The notes below the pieces were generated by a model, which worked only from the letters and a program-made list of their open reading frames with translations, ran no database searches and had not been told where the DNA came from. Positions 1-11,433 of a stretch of DNA of 64,000 nucleotides are shown here, piece after piece. The DNA comes from Litsea cubeba (Eukaryota; Streptophyta; Magnoliopsida; Laurales; Lauraceae), in assembly GCA_012931725.1 (NCBI GenBank), contig CM022944.1:78116092-78180091 (forward strand), written 5' to 3'. The translations under genes and the position numbers were made by a program. Positions within the stretch are counted from its first letter, which is position 1. Every line of letters starts with the position of its first letter.

Positions 1-215
1 GCTCTTTGTCGTTGGTGCGACTAAATAAGATTCAGATCTGTCCCGGATTGGTGTTCGGACAGTCTTTGAACCGTGGACGTAGCCTTTCGGTGAACCACGT
101 TAAATCTGGTGTCATTGTGTGGTTTGACTTGTTTTGTTGTTGAATTGGACCTGTTTTTAGAAATCACTGATTCACCCCCCCCTCTCAGTGATCGCGGTAT
201 CCAACAACATCAACA
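1..215 (+). repeat. End of a copia-type LTR (fragment)
   Basis: The stretch contains a phrase near 70-105 (ccgtggacgtagc, then gtgaaccacg) and a C-run followed by tctcagtg near 174-190. Both recur near the 3' ends of many plant copia LTRs, which finish a few bases later in a CA dinucleotide such as the one near 210-215. No primer site of the usual TGGTATCAGAGC type follows, so this may be the outer end of a 3' LTR or a solo LTR. The exact end is uncertain and the start lies outside the window. Confidence 0.4.
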
Positions 216-240
216 TCAACAGAGCTTTGTCCTAAATCAA

Positions 241-602
241 TCTTAAGCTACAAAATGTCCACAAACAAGCATAAAATAAACCAAAATCCACAGAGAGGTA
301 ATAGCTAGCAATCTAACTGCAATCGAACTCATACTCCTACACAACTGCACTATGCATAAAAGGCATAAGAAAACAACACAAATACTACTAACAGCAAGTG
401 ACTCACTCCAAAGCCCCTGTTCCATACATTTAAGCTCTGAACTAAGATAAAAGAGTGCACCAAATTCTCTAATAAGCAAAGACACTTTTTCTTCAGTAGT
501 GTTCTAGTTTAGTCATCCCAAAACAATAGACAGAAAGTAATCCAAACAAACTAAGCATCATTCACCATCAACATAATAGCTAAAGAGAAATTCAAAAGTC
601 TC
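241..602 (-). other. Probable 3' UTR/flank of the Ole e 1-like gene fragment
   Basis: Read on the minus strand, this follows directly after the terminal stop codon of the Ole e 1-like exon. It is AT-rich, has no coding similarity that I recognise, and looks like an ordinary plant 3' untranslated region. An 80-codon open frame inside it shows no domain and is probably chance. Confidence 0.35.
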
Positions 603-928
603 TCAGTCATCATACTCTTGGTACTTCTTGAGCAGTTGGGAGCAGCCAACCATGGGTGTATCCTTGAGAAAGCCCAAGTTGTTGGCATATCAGGTGTCCG
701 ATACAATTCCATTGTTGCGGGTGAGGGCCACACGGGCACGATCAGCATGATGCACCACAGTTGCACACTCCATCTGGGGGCTGCTAACTAGCACCATATT
801 GCATATCTCATTCTCATGGTCATCGGGCACATGGATCTTGTATGTTCCCATTTGGTCTGTCATTCCATCGATGTTGTATGTCATCTCCATTCTTTCTCTC
901 TCGCGGCATTCTAGCCGAACTCTAGCCC
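603..928 (-). pseudogene. Pollen Ole e 1/LAT52-like protein, last exon, broken by a stop
   Basis: Minus-strand reading gives ARVRLECRERERMEMTYNID, then residues with KIHVPDD, ENEICNMVLVSSPQMECA and ARVALTRNNG. This is the C-terminal half of the Pollen_Ole_e_1 family: small secreted cysteine-containing proteins of pollen tubes and other tissues. The exon starts after a good splice acceptor (tgtgcag, ending at 929), so the signal peptide and first cysteines lie in an upstream exon not found here. A TGA at 690-692 interrupts the frame. Beyond it the same frame continues with a recognisable tail (NNLGF, CSQLLKKY) to the proper stop at 603-605. The TGA is one C-to-T change from an Arg codon. It is either a relic host gene or a fragment carried by element B, whose leader adjoins it. 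Family call is firm; functional status is very likely dead. Confidence 0.8.
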
Positions 929-1320
929 CTGCACACCACATCATATGTTTACTATAGAGTTGTTCAAGGCCTAATGCCTGCCTTGGATGCCTTGGCATGA
1001 AATGGCTCGAACAATTGAGGGTTATGTCAAATTGATAGTTGCAAAACTTCCACGTAATCACCAATACAGTTGAGAACCAATTTGGCTTTCTTAACATTAA
1101 AAAAATTCACATCTATATGACCAACATATTTTTTTTAAGCTAACCAATACAGGGTCAGGTCAATATCTAAAAATCTCCTTATCTAAGCCAAGCCATGCCT
1201 CTGTGTGTGTGCATGGTACGTACATATTCAAAGTGTTTGAAGCAAGGTTTATAGTTTTTCGAAAAAGAAAAAGAAGCAAAGTTTATAAGTACCACCCAAT
1301 ATATAAAGGCATTGGCAAAT
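929..1320 (-). other. Intron-like sequence and junction to element B
   Basis: On the minus strand this lies upstream of the Ole e 1-like acceptor and resembles an AT-rich intron. No first exon is visible. Near 1,320 the similarity between this locus and element E (62,200-62,385) stops abruptly, so the left part of this stretch is gene-derived and its right limit is a break in element B or a fusion point. Confidence 0.4.
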
Positions 1321-1904
1321 GCACCTGAGTTTCTGGCACTAACTTCTAGTCTTACTAACTAAAAATCACTCCTCGCTTCATAAAATCAACAGCTAATATG
1401 CCTTTTGCAGTCCTTCGTCTTGGAAAGATGGTATGAGTTCGCCCAAAATCCACATTTACTTACCTCGGTACGCTGCATGATGATCTTCAATTAGCTGAGA
1501 GGGGACCTTCAAATACTGCTCAAGTTCTACTTTGGCGGGCAAATGCACATGTCTTCTCTCATTAACCACAATGGAGATGCTGAAGGCTGAAAGTTTGCAG
1601 ATGTCCTCCAAAAATAACATACTAAATCCACTGAGTTCTCGGTCTCCGACACAAGCACAGACAAAAGACATTGAATGTGGGCATGGAGATTTTAAATTCT
1701 CCCCCACGAAAGAGGAAATTTGGTTGTCCAAATTCCCTGACAACAAGAACAATAGAAAAGACAAGAAAAGTCTCCTGAACTAAAAAAAAAGCGGACTCAA
1801 ATTCAAAGAAACAAAGACAAGAGAAAACAAATCGACACAATCTAACGAATCCTCACCACACGTCTTAATGTCTCTAGAGTGCTTTATTTCCTAGAAACTA
1901 ACCA
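1321..1904 (-). other. Element B untranslated leader (internal region)
   Basis: Read on the minus strand from 1,904 down, this matches the plus-strand sequence 61,782-62,385 of element E almost base for base, so it is the start of the internal region of a B-family retrotransposon. It codes for no recognisable gag. Both copies share a short ATG start (ATGCAGCGTACC then AG) followed at once by a GTAAGT splice-donor consensus (near 1,466-1,480 here, near 62,211 in E). This suggests a spliced leader or a tiny first coding exon. Confidence 0.6.
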
Positions 1905-1916
1905 GCTCTGATACCA
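1905..1916 (-). promoter_or_regulatory. Primer-binding site of element B
   Basis: The minus strand reads TGGTATCAGAGC, complementary to the 3' end of plant initiator-Met tRNA. It lies four bases inside the LTR end at 1,921, the normal place for priming minus-strand DNA synthesis. It shows that the LTR to its right is a 5' LTR and that B runs leftwards out of the window. Confidence 0.9.
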
Positions 1917-1920
1917 AATC

Positions 1921-4900
1921 TGTCACACCTCGAAACCGGGCCCTGCAGTGATCCGACCTCGGGATGCAAAATTTTGGGATAAATTAAATTTTTTGCTATT
2001 TCCCAAGATCCGCATGTGTGAGGATAACAAAATTCCATCACGATCAGAATATATTTTCACGGAAGCTAAACATAGCGTTGCGACCCAGAGTCCGTGGCCA
2101 TCGGATTCCGTGTCGCACTCAACCAATATCATAAAGCCATCAAATGAGCAGACTGGTACAAATCATAAATTATAGAATACTGAGCTGGTAGTAACAGGAC
2201 TATTTATTTCCCACATATTCAAGTTACAATTATCAAGTGTGTTAATTACAGCCCAGTGAAAAAGGCTAACAAAGCCATACAAAAATATCCAACTAAATAG
2301 AAATACTACCCCCAATATATCGATACGAACTCCGTTGCCAACTTGACATCTAGACGATATCAATGGGCAGCCTCTCGCGTCAGACCGGTAGCTCAACTGC
2401 CTCCTCCGATCAAGCACCTAAAAAAGCAATAATAGAGAAATCTAGCACCAAACAAACAGGATCAGACACGATGGTTTGGCAAGCAAAATTCAGATAATAT
2501 GGTAATGGGCATTTGTAAAATATTATGAAATAATTGTAAATCCATTTAAAGAGTCTAAACAATGATAGCAATAAATCATGATAAAATGATTGAAAGACTG
2601 AACATAAATACCAAAGCAAATAAATGAACCATATCTGAAACATAAATATTTTAAAAACATAACAGACTAAGTAAAACATTGAATAATTGGAAATACCTTT
2701 AAATTCCTGAATAATAGAGACAATACGATAAAAGATCGATTTCTTAAACATTAACAAATCCAAAGACTATAATAAGCTGAAACAAACAAGGATCATAAAA
2801 CAAAATATCAAGCGGATAAAACATTGGCAAACCACATATAGCTATATTCTCCTATTACCGAAGTAACAAGAGCAGACAGAACCGTAGCCACTACTCGTGG
2901 GACCGGAACAAACAAAGTCGTTATCAAACAAAACCGTAGCCACTACACGTGGGACCGGACAAAACCGTTGCCATGGTCGGTACAGACAGAATCCAAGCTG
3001 CAGTTGGCAGATAAATTAAAGATCCCAAGCCGGGCGATCAGCCCGACAAGGTGACCTAAGCTTAGTAGTGCCTTTAGTTTTGAAAACACGAACCGATACA
3101 AATCAAATCATAATAATTCATTTCTGATATCGATGAAAGGACTACTTCTGAACAAATACATGCTGAGTATACTGACAAATCCGAACAAGTCTGATGAGTA
3201 GCCTTATCGATGTATTTCAGAACGTGGAGAACCAATCAAATCCATTTGTCGGACCGATGCATTTTAAATCATCGCAATACATTACCAAAAATCGATAAAA
3301 GCAACTACTTGGGAGATTTACAAACGGACAATATCAATTAATACAAAACAAGTAGTTTTATCGATATTTCCAATCGTGGCGAACCACTCAATTCATTTCA
3401 AATCATCGAGGTTATCAAAGGTTGTGAAATCACATAATTCCGTTCAAATTAATTTGCCGAAGAACACATATACATTTTCTGACTTGGAATGGAATAGAAT
3501 AGTGTATAATGACTTAATGGCTTACCAAGGGACTATCTCAATACACACTTAACTTTTAAACATTGATTTATAAAAGAACATGTTTGATGCCAACGAAAAT
3601 CCACAACATTTAAAATGATAAAGTGTGCATTGAGATTAAAAAGATTCCCAGGGAAATTCCAAATCAATTCTTTCTCTCATGTTCCCCATTCAATTCACTA
3701 ATTTTCAAGTATCACAATTTATCCAAATCTTTCATGGGCTTTTAGACATTAAAAGGAGACTAATGGGCTACAAAACAAGGAGGAGAAATGGGCTGAAATG
3801 GGCTGAAATGGGCCTGAAAAAGAACCAGAAGACAGCCCACAAAACAACCCAGAAAATGGGCCCTAGACAGACCTGGGCTCACTCGAGCAACCCAGGGTCC
3901 GCTCGAGCGAAGCCCAGACAGAACCTGGTCCGCTCGAGCGAACTGGGCTCTGTCCCAGTCCGGGTCGAGTGCAGAATTTGCACCTCTTCTATTTTCTGAT
4001 TTTTCTTTCCCTTCTTCCCTTATTACATATTTTCACATATATTTGGGATTCTCCTTGCCAATTCAAATCCATTAAAACACTAATACACTAAATCATCCCA
4101 TTCCCATCCAATAATTCAAATACAAACAAAACATTTCTATATCAAAAACACTAGCATTAAAACATTCATAGTTGATCCAAGGAGATGCATTACCAAGTGA
4201 TTTTAAGTTGTGAAACATCAATTTGGAAAGCAATAAACAATACCAATGTTCAATCATTCAAAGTTAAATCCATCTATTTGTAAGAAGAAAACAATATAGA
4301 ATATAAATCCATGAAATCATTCATATCAGGTAATAATCATCATATTAGCTGGATAATTTACTTGCCTTGGTCAAGAGATTCGCAAAATCACTCCAAACAC
4401 AACTCTCTAGGGTCCAAGGTCTTCCATCTACAAAAGCCCCAAAATAAACCAAGAGCAACCCTAGAAATCAATCCTACTCAAATCTCCATGAAAACTCTTT
4501 GCAAATATGAGGAAAACATTCCAAAGACTTAGGAAAACAAGATTTTTAAGAAAAGAAAACCATTGCTAACCTTTGGTAGCTCAAACATGGAAAAAAGGCT
4601 TGGAAGAGGGATCTTCTCTAGCTCAAATCTCTTGAAAATGGCATCTTAGGATAGCTTGGAAGATGAGCAAGAATATTAGAAGATCATTCCCTAACTTAGC
4701 ACTCAAGATGGGAGCTTTCTAGAAGAGAGAGAAAAGGGCTGGGAGAAAACCCTAGGCTCCACTCTTTGTTGCAGGAAAAATGAAAGAATGGGGAAGAAGA
4801 AGAACCCATTGGCTTTATAAAGAGTTAAGTGGGCTGGGCCCCATGGGCCCCAACATTACAAAGGGCTGAAACTAACATTTGTGGGTCCCGAATGAGATCG

Positions 4901-5323
4901 ACGAAGAAGACAAAATCGATCAACGAAATATTTACTTTCCAAAAAGTATATTTTCCCAATTTATGAACTTTTCAAAATTCAAGTACAGATTTAGTGTGAA
5001 AAGTCAATTTTGCCCCTTTTCTCGAGAAACGTGTTTTCTGATCATCAAATAAAAATGGTCAAAATATGAAAGTTGTTAAACTTAATAAAATGAGTCAAAA
5101 TAAGCCAAATTTGGAATTCTTTTTGAAATCAAGAATAAATTCTCATAAAAACACAATTCACACGGGCCCGTCAAACCAAAGTCAACGGTCCTCAAACTCT
5201 CCAAGGCTATGAAAAATCTAGTCAAACTCAAAGACAAAATCAAACCAACTCTAATCTCACTTAGAAAGCTAAACCAAGATTAAAACAATACTAAACAAAA
5301 GAACTGGGGGTCGGGGTGTTACA
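1921..5323 (-). repeat. Element B 5' LTR (3.4 kb)
   Basis: On the minus strand it starts TGTAACACCCCGACCC at 5,323 and ends GGGGTGTGACA-like at 1,921, followed by the primer site. The same LTR occurs at 13,032-24,240 (element D, interrupted) and 58,301-61,766 (element E). A TATA box (TTTATAAAG on the minus strand, about 4,811-4,819) lies just beyond a GGGCCCCATGGGGCCC-like GC-rich palindromic stretch. The LTR carries repeated CACGTGGGACCGG-type boxes (about 2,890-2,990) and CTCGAGCG boxes (about 3,880-3,965). No protein is encoded. The right end abuts the integrase reading frame of element C, so B is inserted there; the flanking bases 5,324-5,328 (CTTTT) should be the target duplication. Confidence 0.88.
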
Positions 5324-6298
5324 CTTTTTCAACATAAATACATGGAAAACATTGTGTACGTCGGAAAGCTCGGGTGGTAAGGCTAATCTGTAAGCCACGT
5401 CACCAATCTTACTCACAATATCATACGGTCCAATGTATCTCCGAGATAACTTACCCTTCTGTCCGAACCTCAAAGTCCCACGAGTAGGCGACACTTTTAA
5501 GAAGACCTAATCTCCTTCTTTGTACTGTAAGTCTCTTCGGTGAGAGTCTGCATAACTCTTCTGTCTACTCTGGGCTACTTTTCAGATGTTCTTGGATCAA
5601 TTTGACCTTGTCACTTGTCTCACTAACAATAGTCGGACCATGGAAACTGCCAGTGCCAACCTCTTCCCAACAAACAGGTGTCCTACACCTTCTGCCATAC
5701 AAAGCCTCAAATGCGTCATTCCGATACTCGAGTGGAAACTGTCGTTGTAAGCAAACTCACACAACGGTAAGGCTTCATCCCACCGAGTCTTGAAATCTAA
5801 CACACAAGCTCGGAGCATATCCTCAAGTGTCTGAATTATCCTCTCTGACTGACCATCGGTCTGTGGGTGATAGGTTGTGCTGAATTGTAACTTCGTACCC
5901 ACAGACTCATGCAATGTTTTCCAAAATCTCGAAACAAATCTGCTATCCCTATCAGAAGTGATGGAAACTGGTTATCCATGTCGACTGACAATCTCGGTGA
6001 CAAACAACTGAGCTAAAGGCAACATGTGCATCTTCTTTCCAGTCGCTAGGAAATGAGCTAACTTGGTGAGACGGTCCACAATAACCCAAATGGCATCATT
6101 GCCTCTACTAATTTTCGGTAATCCCGAGATGACATCCATGATAATGTGCTCCCATTTTCATTCCGGAATCTCTAATGGCCGTTGCAACCCTGGAGGTTTC
6201 TGATGTTCTACCTTGATCAATTGACATGTCATACATCTAGAGACAAAAGCTGCGATTTCTCTCTTCATGTTGTTCCACCAAAATCTGCCCTTCAAGTT
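5324..6298 (-). pseudogene. Element C integrase, broken
   Basis: This is the C-terminal third of C's pol. The zinc-binding H-H-C-C segment spans about 6,360-6,220 (HNTKYSIHPG before it, MTCQLIK at its end). The catalytic core follows with a central TSDRDSRFVSRFW-type stretch near 5,950 and the YHPQTDGQSER glutamate motif near 5,850. The tail 5,494-5,324 has the GKLSRRYIGPY and NVFHV motifs. The frame is broken by a TAG at 6,299-6,301, further stops near 6,160 and 5,970, and a one-base shift near 5,716-5,722, where the conserved continuation moves to another frame. The last codons read into the LTR of element B, so the natural C-terminus is missing. The protein would insert element cDNA into host chromatin. 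Confidence 0.85.
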
Positions 6299-8119
6299 CT
6301 AGAACATCTTCGTACTGCCTGGATGTATGGAATACTTAGTATTATGAGCCTCTGTCATGATATCATTCCTCAAGTCCTCTATGTTAGGCACACATAGACA
6401 GTCTCGGTAGTACAAAACTCCATCCGTAACACGAAAGTTCGGACGATCTGCTATATGCTTTGAAATCTTGGCCAACTCTTGGTCTTGCAACTGATTCTCT
6501 TTGATCTTCTGAATGAAGGAAGGCTCTGACACTGACATGTTTGCTAACATTACACCCTTCCTTAGTGGCTGGAAGTCTACTCCCAACTCTTCTAACTGCT
6601 GTACAACATAAGTCCCCCGAAGACTGGCCATGCTAATTGACTTCCTGCTCAAGGCATCTGCAACTACATTCGCTTTCCCCGGGTGATACTTGATTGGAAA
6701 ATCATAGTCCTTGATATATTCCATCCATCTTTTCTGCCTCATGTTCAACTCCTTCTGAGAAAAAAAAATACTATAGACTGCGGTGATCGAGTGAACTTTA
6801 AATTTCTCTCTATTGAGGTAATGTCTCCACATCTTCAATGCTAAAACAACCGCTGCCAACTCAAGATCATGTGTTGCATAGTTCTTCTCATGATCTTTCA
6901 ACTGTTGGGATCCATATGCAACTACTTTCCCATCTTGCATCAAAACACATCCAAGTCCAATGTTCGAAGCGTTGGTAAAAATGGTGAAACCGCCGCTTCC
7001 GTATGGCAAAGTAAGGACTGGAGCTGTAGTCAATCTCTTCTTCAGCTCTTGGAAACTAGCTTCACACTTGTCTGTCCATACATATGGTCCATTTTTCCTA
7101 GTCAACTTCGTCAAATGTGACGCAATCGACGAAAACCCCAGCACAAACCTCCGGTAATACCCTGCCAATCCAAGAAAACTCCTGATCTCTGACGCATTCT
7201 TCGGTCTGTCCCAATTCATAACTGCTTCAATCTTGGACAGGTCCACTGATAATCCTTCCTTAGAGATATTATGTCCCAAAAATGTGACTTAGTCCAACCA
7301 AAATTCACACTTACTGAGTTTTCCAAACAACTGAATTTCTCTCAATAGCTGGAGTGCTATCCTCAAATGTTCTTCGTGCTCTTCTTTGGTCTTAGAATAC
7401 ACTAAGATATCATCAATGGACACCACTATAAATTGGTCTAGATACTCTGTAAATATCTTGTTCATCAATGCCATGAACACTGCCGGTGCATTGGTCAAAC
7501 CGAATGGCATCACTAGAAACTCACAGTGTCCATATCTTGTCCGAAAGGCTGTCTTCGGTACATCCGAATCTCTGACTCTCAACTGATGGTAGCCAGACCT
7601 CAAGTCAATCTTCGAAAAGTAAGAAGCTCCTTGTAACTGATCGAACAATTCATCTATCCTTGGCAATGGATACTTATTCTTGATGGTCACTTGGTTCAAT
7701 CTCCTGTAGTCAATACACATTCTCATCGAGCCATCTTTCTTCTTCACAAACAACACCGGCGCTCCCTACGGTGAAATACTCGGTCTTACAAAACCTTTGT
7801 CCAAAAGTTCTTGCAATTGTATCTTCAATTCTCCCAATTTTGCCGGAGCCATTCTGTAAGGTGCAATAGAAATCGAAGCTGTACCCGGTAACAACTCGAT
7901 AGTGAAGTCTATCTCTCTAATGGGTGGCAATCCTGGAATCTCCTCCGGAAAAACATCCGAGAATTCCCAAACAATTGGGATCTCCTCCACCCCTTGGGAC
8001 CATTTATCCTCTGTGATAAACGCCAAATAGGCCTCACAACCACTTCTTAGAAGTCTATCAGCCTTCAACGTTGAGATAAACCCTGCACGAGGATTACTCC
8101 TCTCTCCCTGAAACAACAC
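6299..8119 (-). pseudogene. Element C reverse transcriptase and RNase H, broken
   Basis: The RT palm is clear: GSMRMCIDYRRLN near 7,700, KIDLRSGYHQ near 7,580, and the active-site aspartates as SIDDILVYS at 7,420-7,394 (the first residue of the usual hydrophobic-x-DD box is Ser). The connection and RNase H follow, with GLAGYYRRFV, GLGCVLMQDG, and HDLELAAVV. The first catalytic RNase H aspartate appears replaced: the sequence reads TNAS where the family has a D-A-S motif. In-frame stops at 7,766-7,768 (TAG, at a conserved Trp position) and 7,289-7,291 (TAA) split it into three open segments. Upstream (8,119-7,780) is the linker with GLPPIREIDF. It lies in one frame with protease and integrase, as a gag-pol polyprotein. 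Confidence 0.88.
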
Positions 8120-8222
8120 CCCTACTTGGGTCTCCTAACTTAAAAGTTAGGGTCTTATGGAAACAATCCATAGTAGCATGGTATCCTGCTAACCAATTCT
8201 TCCCTAGGATGACATCAAAATC

Positions 8223-8513
8223 CTATATCTCCAGTAAAATGAGATCTGTTGGTAACACTACTTCTCCTATTTTAACTGGACAACAAGAGTAAAAAGTCTT
8301 ACATATAAATTTTTTACCTAAAGGGGTAGTCATAGTCAAAATGAAACTCAACTCTCTAGCATGCATATCAATCAACTTGGCAATTTTTGGAGATAAGAAT
8401 GAGTGAGTAGAGCCAGGGTCAAACAAAACCCTAACATCAAAACCACAAACGAGAAGTATACCTTCCACTACATTGCCTTCTGCCTCTACATCAGCTCTAT
8501 TGATAGCATACAA
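8223..8513 (-). pseudogene. Element C aspartic protease
   Basis: The minus strand reads EGILLVCGFDVRVLFDPGST followed by HSFLS. The FDPGST box is the gypsy version of the retroviral aspartic protease active site, with the expected hydrophobic flanks. The length of about 95 codons suits the family. It sits between the gag zinc knuckle and RT in the usual order. Its frame is open here but is bounded by stops on either side (a TAG-rich stretch at 8,514-8,760 and a stop just after the domain), so no full polyprotein could be made. Confidence 0.75.
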
Positions 8514-8753
8514 TTGTGCCCTCTGGTGTGGCCTGTTTTGTCCTGGCTGTTGCCTGCCCTGTTGTGCATTCCTATTCTGTTGCTGAGGATGCTAATTCTG
8601 ATTCTGATTTTGCCCTTGCTGACTGGCCTGTTGTTGCTGCTGTGGCCTATACTGCTGTTGTGGTGCCTGCTGCTATAGGGGCCCTGCCTAATCCTATACA
8701 ACTAGTGCATTCTGAGGTTGTGCTTGATGCTGCACTCCTTATTGTTGTCTATT

Positions 8754-9856
8754 CTATCTTCCTGGCCTCGAGCATTCCCTCATCTGGTGGTCCATCGAAC
8801 CACATCTAAAACATGCCCCCTTGATAGAACGGCATTGGGCATTCCCATGATATTTCCCATAGTGGATGCAAACCCCTGGATTCTGTATGTTCTGTTCATG
8901 TCTTGGCCTCTTGTTCTGATTGTTCCTCTGCTGACTGTTATGCTGCTGGTGGCCCTGACCGTTTCCTTGGACTTTGAGAATCTTGTTGTGGAAGTTCTCA
9001 AACTTATAGGCTCTCTTAACAGCTTCCTCAAATGTTGCTGGGGGTGTAATCCCGGAAGCATCTATCTCAATGATTGGGTGAAGTCCCTCAAGGAACTTAG
9101 TTATCTTCTTCTCCACTATATCTACCAACTCTGGGGCATACCTAGACAATCTCTCGAACTTGGTTAAGTATTCGAGAACTGTCATATTCCCTTGCACAAG
9201 TTGCTGAAATTCTGCTGCTTTCTGCCTCTTTACATGTGCAGGTACATATTTCTCTCCAAACTGCCTCTTGAAGTTAGTCCAAGCTTCTACTTCAGCCATT
9301 GTCCTGTACTCTGCCTTAATGGTCTTCCACCATATATCTGCTAAGCCCATGAACATAGAAGTTGCAAGTTGTACTCATACTATGCTCGTAGACGTGAAGA
9401 TCTCAAAAATGTTCTCCGTATGCTCAAGCCAGTCTTCTGCTGTCATTGGATTCTCTGTTCCATGAACTACTTCGGGCCTCTCTTCCTGAATTGTTTGTAC
9501 AACACATTGGGGTCATTTTCCCTATTGTTGACCACACCCGGTGGTGCAACTGGAATCTGCTCGCGCCTCCTTTCTAATACACCCAACAACTGTGCCTGCA
9601 TCCGAGCAATCTCCCTTACATGATCTTCGTCTTTCTTAGCCATTTGCTCCTACAATCTGGCTTGTGTTTCATGTGCCTGTGCTTGGAGTCTAGCCTAGTT
9701 TTCATTTGCTTGCCTTTGCTGATCCAACATTGCCTGCATCATTTGCTGAAATTGGTTCTGCATATTGTTATCCTGTGTATCCTCTGCAATAGGCCCCGTA
9801 TTCTCACTGTTACTAGCAATGTGGTTACTGTTTGCTGCTCGTTTGCGAGGTGGCAT
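8754..9856 (-). pseudogene. Element C gag, broken
   Basis: The start is taken at the ATG 9,856-9,854 (MPPRKRAANS), which follows an acceptor-like ttttgcag and suits Tekay-type gags. A Gln-rich N-terminus (QFQQMMQAMLDQQRQ) leads to the retrotransposon gag domain at about 9,480-9,050 (WWKTIKAEYRTM, FKRQFGEKYVPAHVKRQKA, FLEGLHPII). A CCHC zinc knuckle follows (CFRCGSMDHQMREC, near 8,815-8,774). Stops at 9,695-9,697, near 9,650, in the stretch before 9,356, and at 8,754-8,756 break it. At least two would be Gln codons and one an Arg codon but for a C-to-T change. The protein would form the virus-like particle and bind element RNA. Confidence 0.85.
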
Positions 9857-10005
9857 AACGCTGCAAAACAAATAGTTAGCACATAAAGACTTAAACATAG
9901 GGTGGTCACACATCGCTCACACGATTCTATTCTAACGAGAGTCTAACAAATCCTCGCCACGTCCTTAAGATTTCTAGTTTATTTTAATTGCCTGAAACGT
10001 GTCTC

Positions 10006-10017
10006 GCTCTGATACCA
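10006..10017 (-). promoter_or_regulatory. Primer-binding site of element C
   Basis: The minus strand reads TGGTATCAGAGC, matching initiator-Met tRNA, three bases inside the LTR end at 10,021. It fixes the 5' LTR and transcription direction of C. Confidence 0.9.
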
Positions 10018-10020
10018 GTC

Positions 10021-11433
10021 TGTCGCGACCCCGGACCGGGTTATGAGCCTAATCCGGGATCTGACTGATGATGCCGCGCCACGTGCATCTCTTAGTTGGC
10101 TAACCACGCACACGGAATTATGAAAAACATTTATCCGTGCACGTGATTTCCCACAAGGTTCCACGGTGAGGATTACAGATCCCATTCATTTACACATAAG
10201 CATATCAAATAGACATTCGAGATTTGCGGAAGGGTGTAGTAAATCATATTAATACCATTCCATTCCATCGGTGAGACTGATTTATAATTGATATGACAAG
10301 ATACCAGAATGAGCAATGATCATTAGCATATTTCCCAAAAGTAAAGTTAAAGTTTATACAAAAGATTAATTAGTTTAATTGCCCCAAAATAGTGGTCAAC
10401 AAAGACCAATACAACCAAATAAATAAACCCAAAAGATGTAGTTCTCAAAGCTAGATCGGATGTCTACATGACATCGTCTGCTTGCCATTCGATTACTCGC
10501 TGTCGTTCATCAACTGCCTCCTCGGGCTCCTCCTCAATGGTAAGTGGTTCGGGACCTGAATACCAAAATAAGTGGGTCAGACACGACGGTCTAGTAGGTG
10601 GGTGAAAAGATATAACAATACATTTGAAATAATGATACCTTAGGAAACATATTAAAAACCTATATAAATAATGAATTTCGTAAAAGACAATGCATCATTT
10701 ATTAAGCAAAGGCATCCGCAATATAAAGTAATAAGGGTACCAAGAATAAGGAACTGTCAAGATGGCAACCACACAAAGCTAAATCCTCTCTCACAAAAGT
10801 GATGAGAGCACATACCCTATAGGATCATTGACCTCGGTCACACAAGGTGAGGAGGGACAATGATAAAATACAATAATATACATATATATACTCTGTGGGA
10901 CCACAGTAGCGACTCGGGTAAATATTCTACGGATTCCAGACTGCAGCTGACTAAACAGGAGGGGAGGGATCTCCAATTTGGTAGATCAGACCGACTAGGT
11001 TGTCCAAGCTTAGTGGTGCCAACTCATAGGTCAAATGCGGGAAGTCAAATCACATGCATAATAACGAAACAGGGTGCCCATAGGCACAAATACACATTCA
11101 TATCGGGTCGGGTATATACAGGTTATCAAAAGCTAAACACACTTTCCAATACTTTAGGGACAAGTATAGTCACATAACGTCGATTTGAAATCAATGAGTT
11201 TTTAGTTAAATCAAATACGAGTGGGTTCTCATACATATCTGGGCTATACATTGAGGTTTCAACATTTGGATCAGTGTGAATAGGGTACCGTATGTCGATC
11301 ATGATAAAAATTGGTACTCTTTAAGAATTAGGGACATTCCGGATCCTTATATACATTGACAAGTCTAGAAAATCCTCCATGAATCTCCATAATGGGATTT
11401 CTCCCTCCTTGAGGCTTCATGTGACGCCCTACA
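10021..11433 (-). repeat. Element C 5' LTR (about 1.4 kb)
   Basis: The inner end is firm: on the minus strand it finishes GGGGTCGCGACA next to the primer site. The outer end is placed at 11,433, where the minus strand begins TGTAGGGCGTCACATG, because this is the best TG start in range. No second LTR copy is in the window to prove it, so the right edge could be off by hundreds of bases. Confidence 0.6.

Larger units (their letters stand above)
5324..11433 (-). mobile_element. Element C: Ty3/gypsy retrotransposon, Tekay/Del-like, truncated
   Basis: From right to left it has a 5' LTR, a primer site, and one gag-protease-RT-RNaseH-integrase frame, all on the minus strand, cut at the integrase C-terminus by element B. 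The order RT-RH-IN marks Ty3/gypsy. The integrase tail (SPTRGTLRFGQKGKLSRRYI, then DVHNVFHV, MLKK) resembles Tekay/Del chromoviruses, but the expected chromodomain and the 3' LTR would lie beyond B, off the window. Several in-frame stops, a frameshift and a changed RNase H residue show that it is inactive. Confidence 0.85.

Noticed and set aside
243..485. An 80-codon hydrophobic minus-strand open frame
   Set aside because: It lies in the probable 3' UTR of the Ole e 1-like fragment and shows no family resemblance.
1921..5323. LTR B as the 3' LTR of element C
   Set aside because: A primer site lies on its far side, it shares no sequence with C's 5' LTR, and it cuts the integrase frame early.
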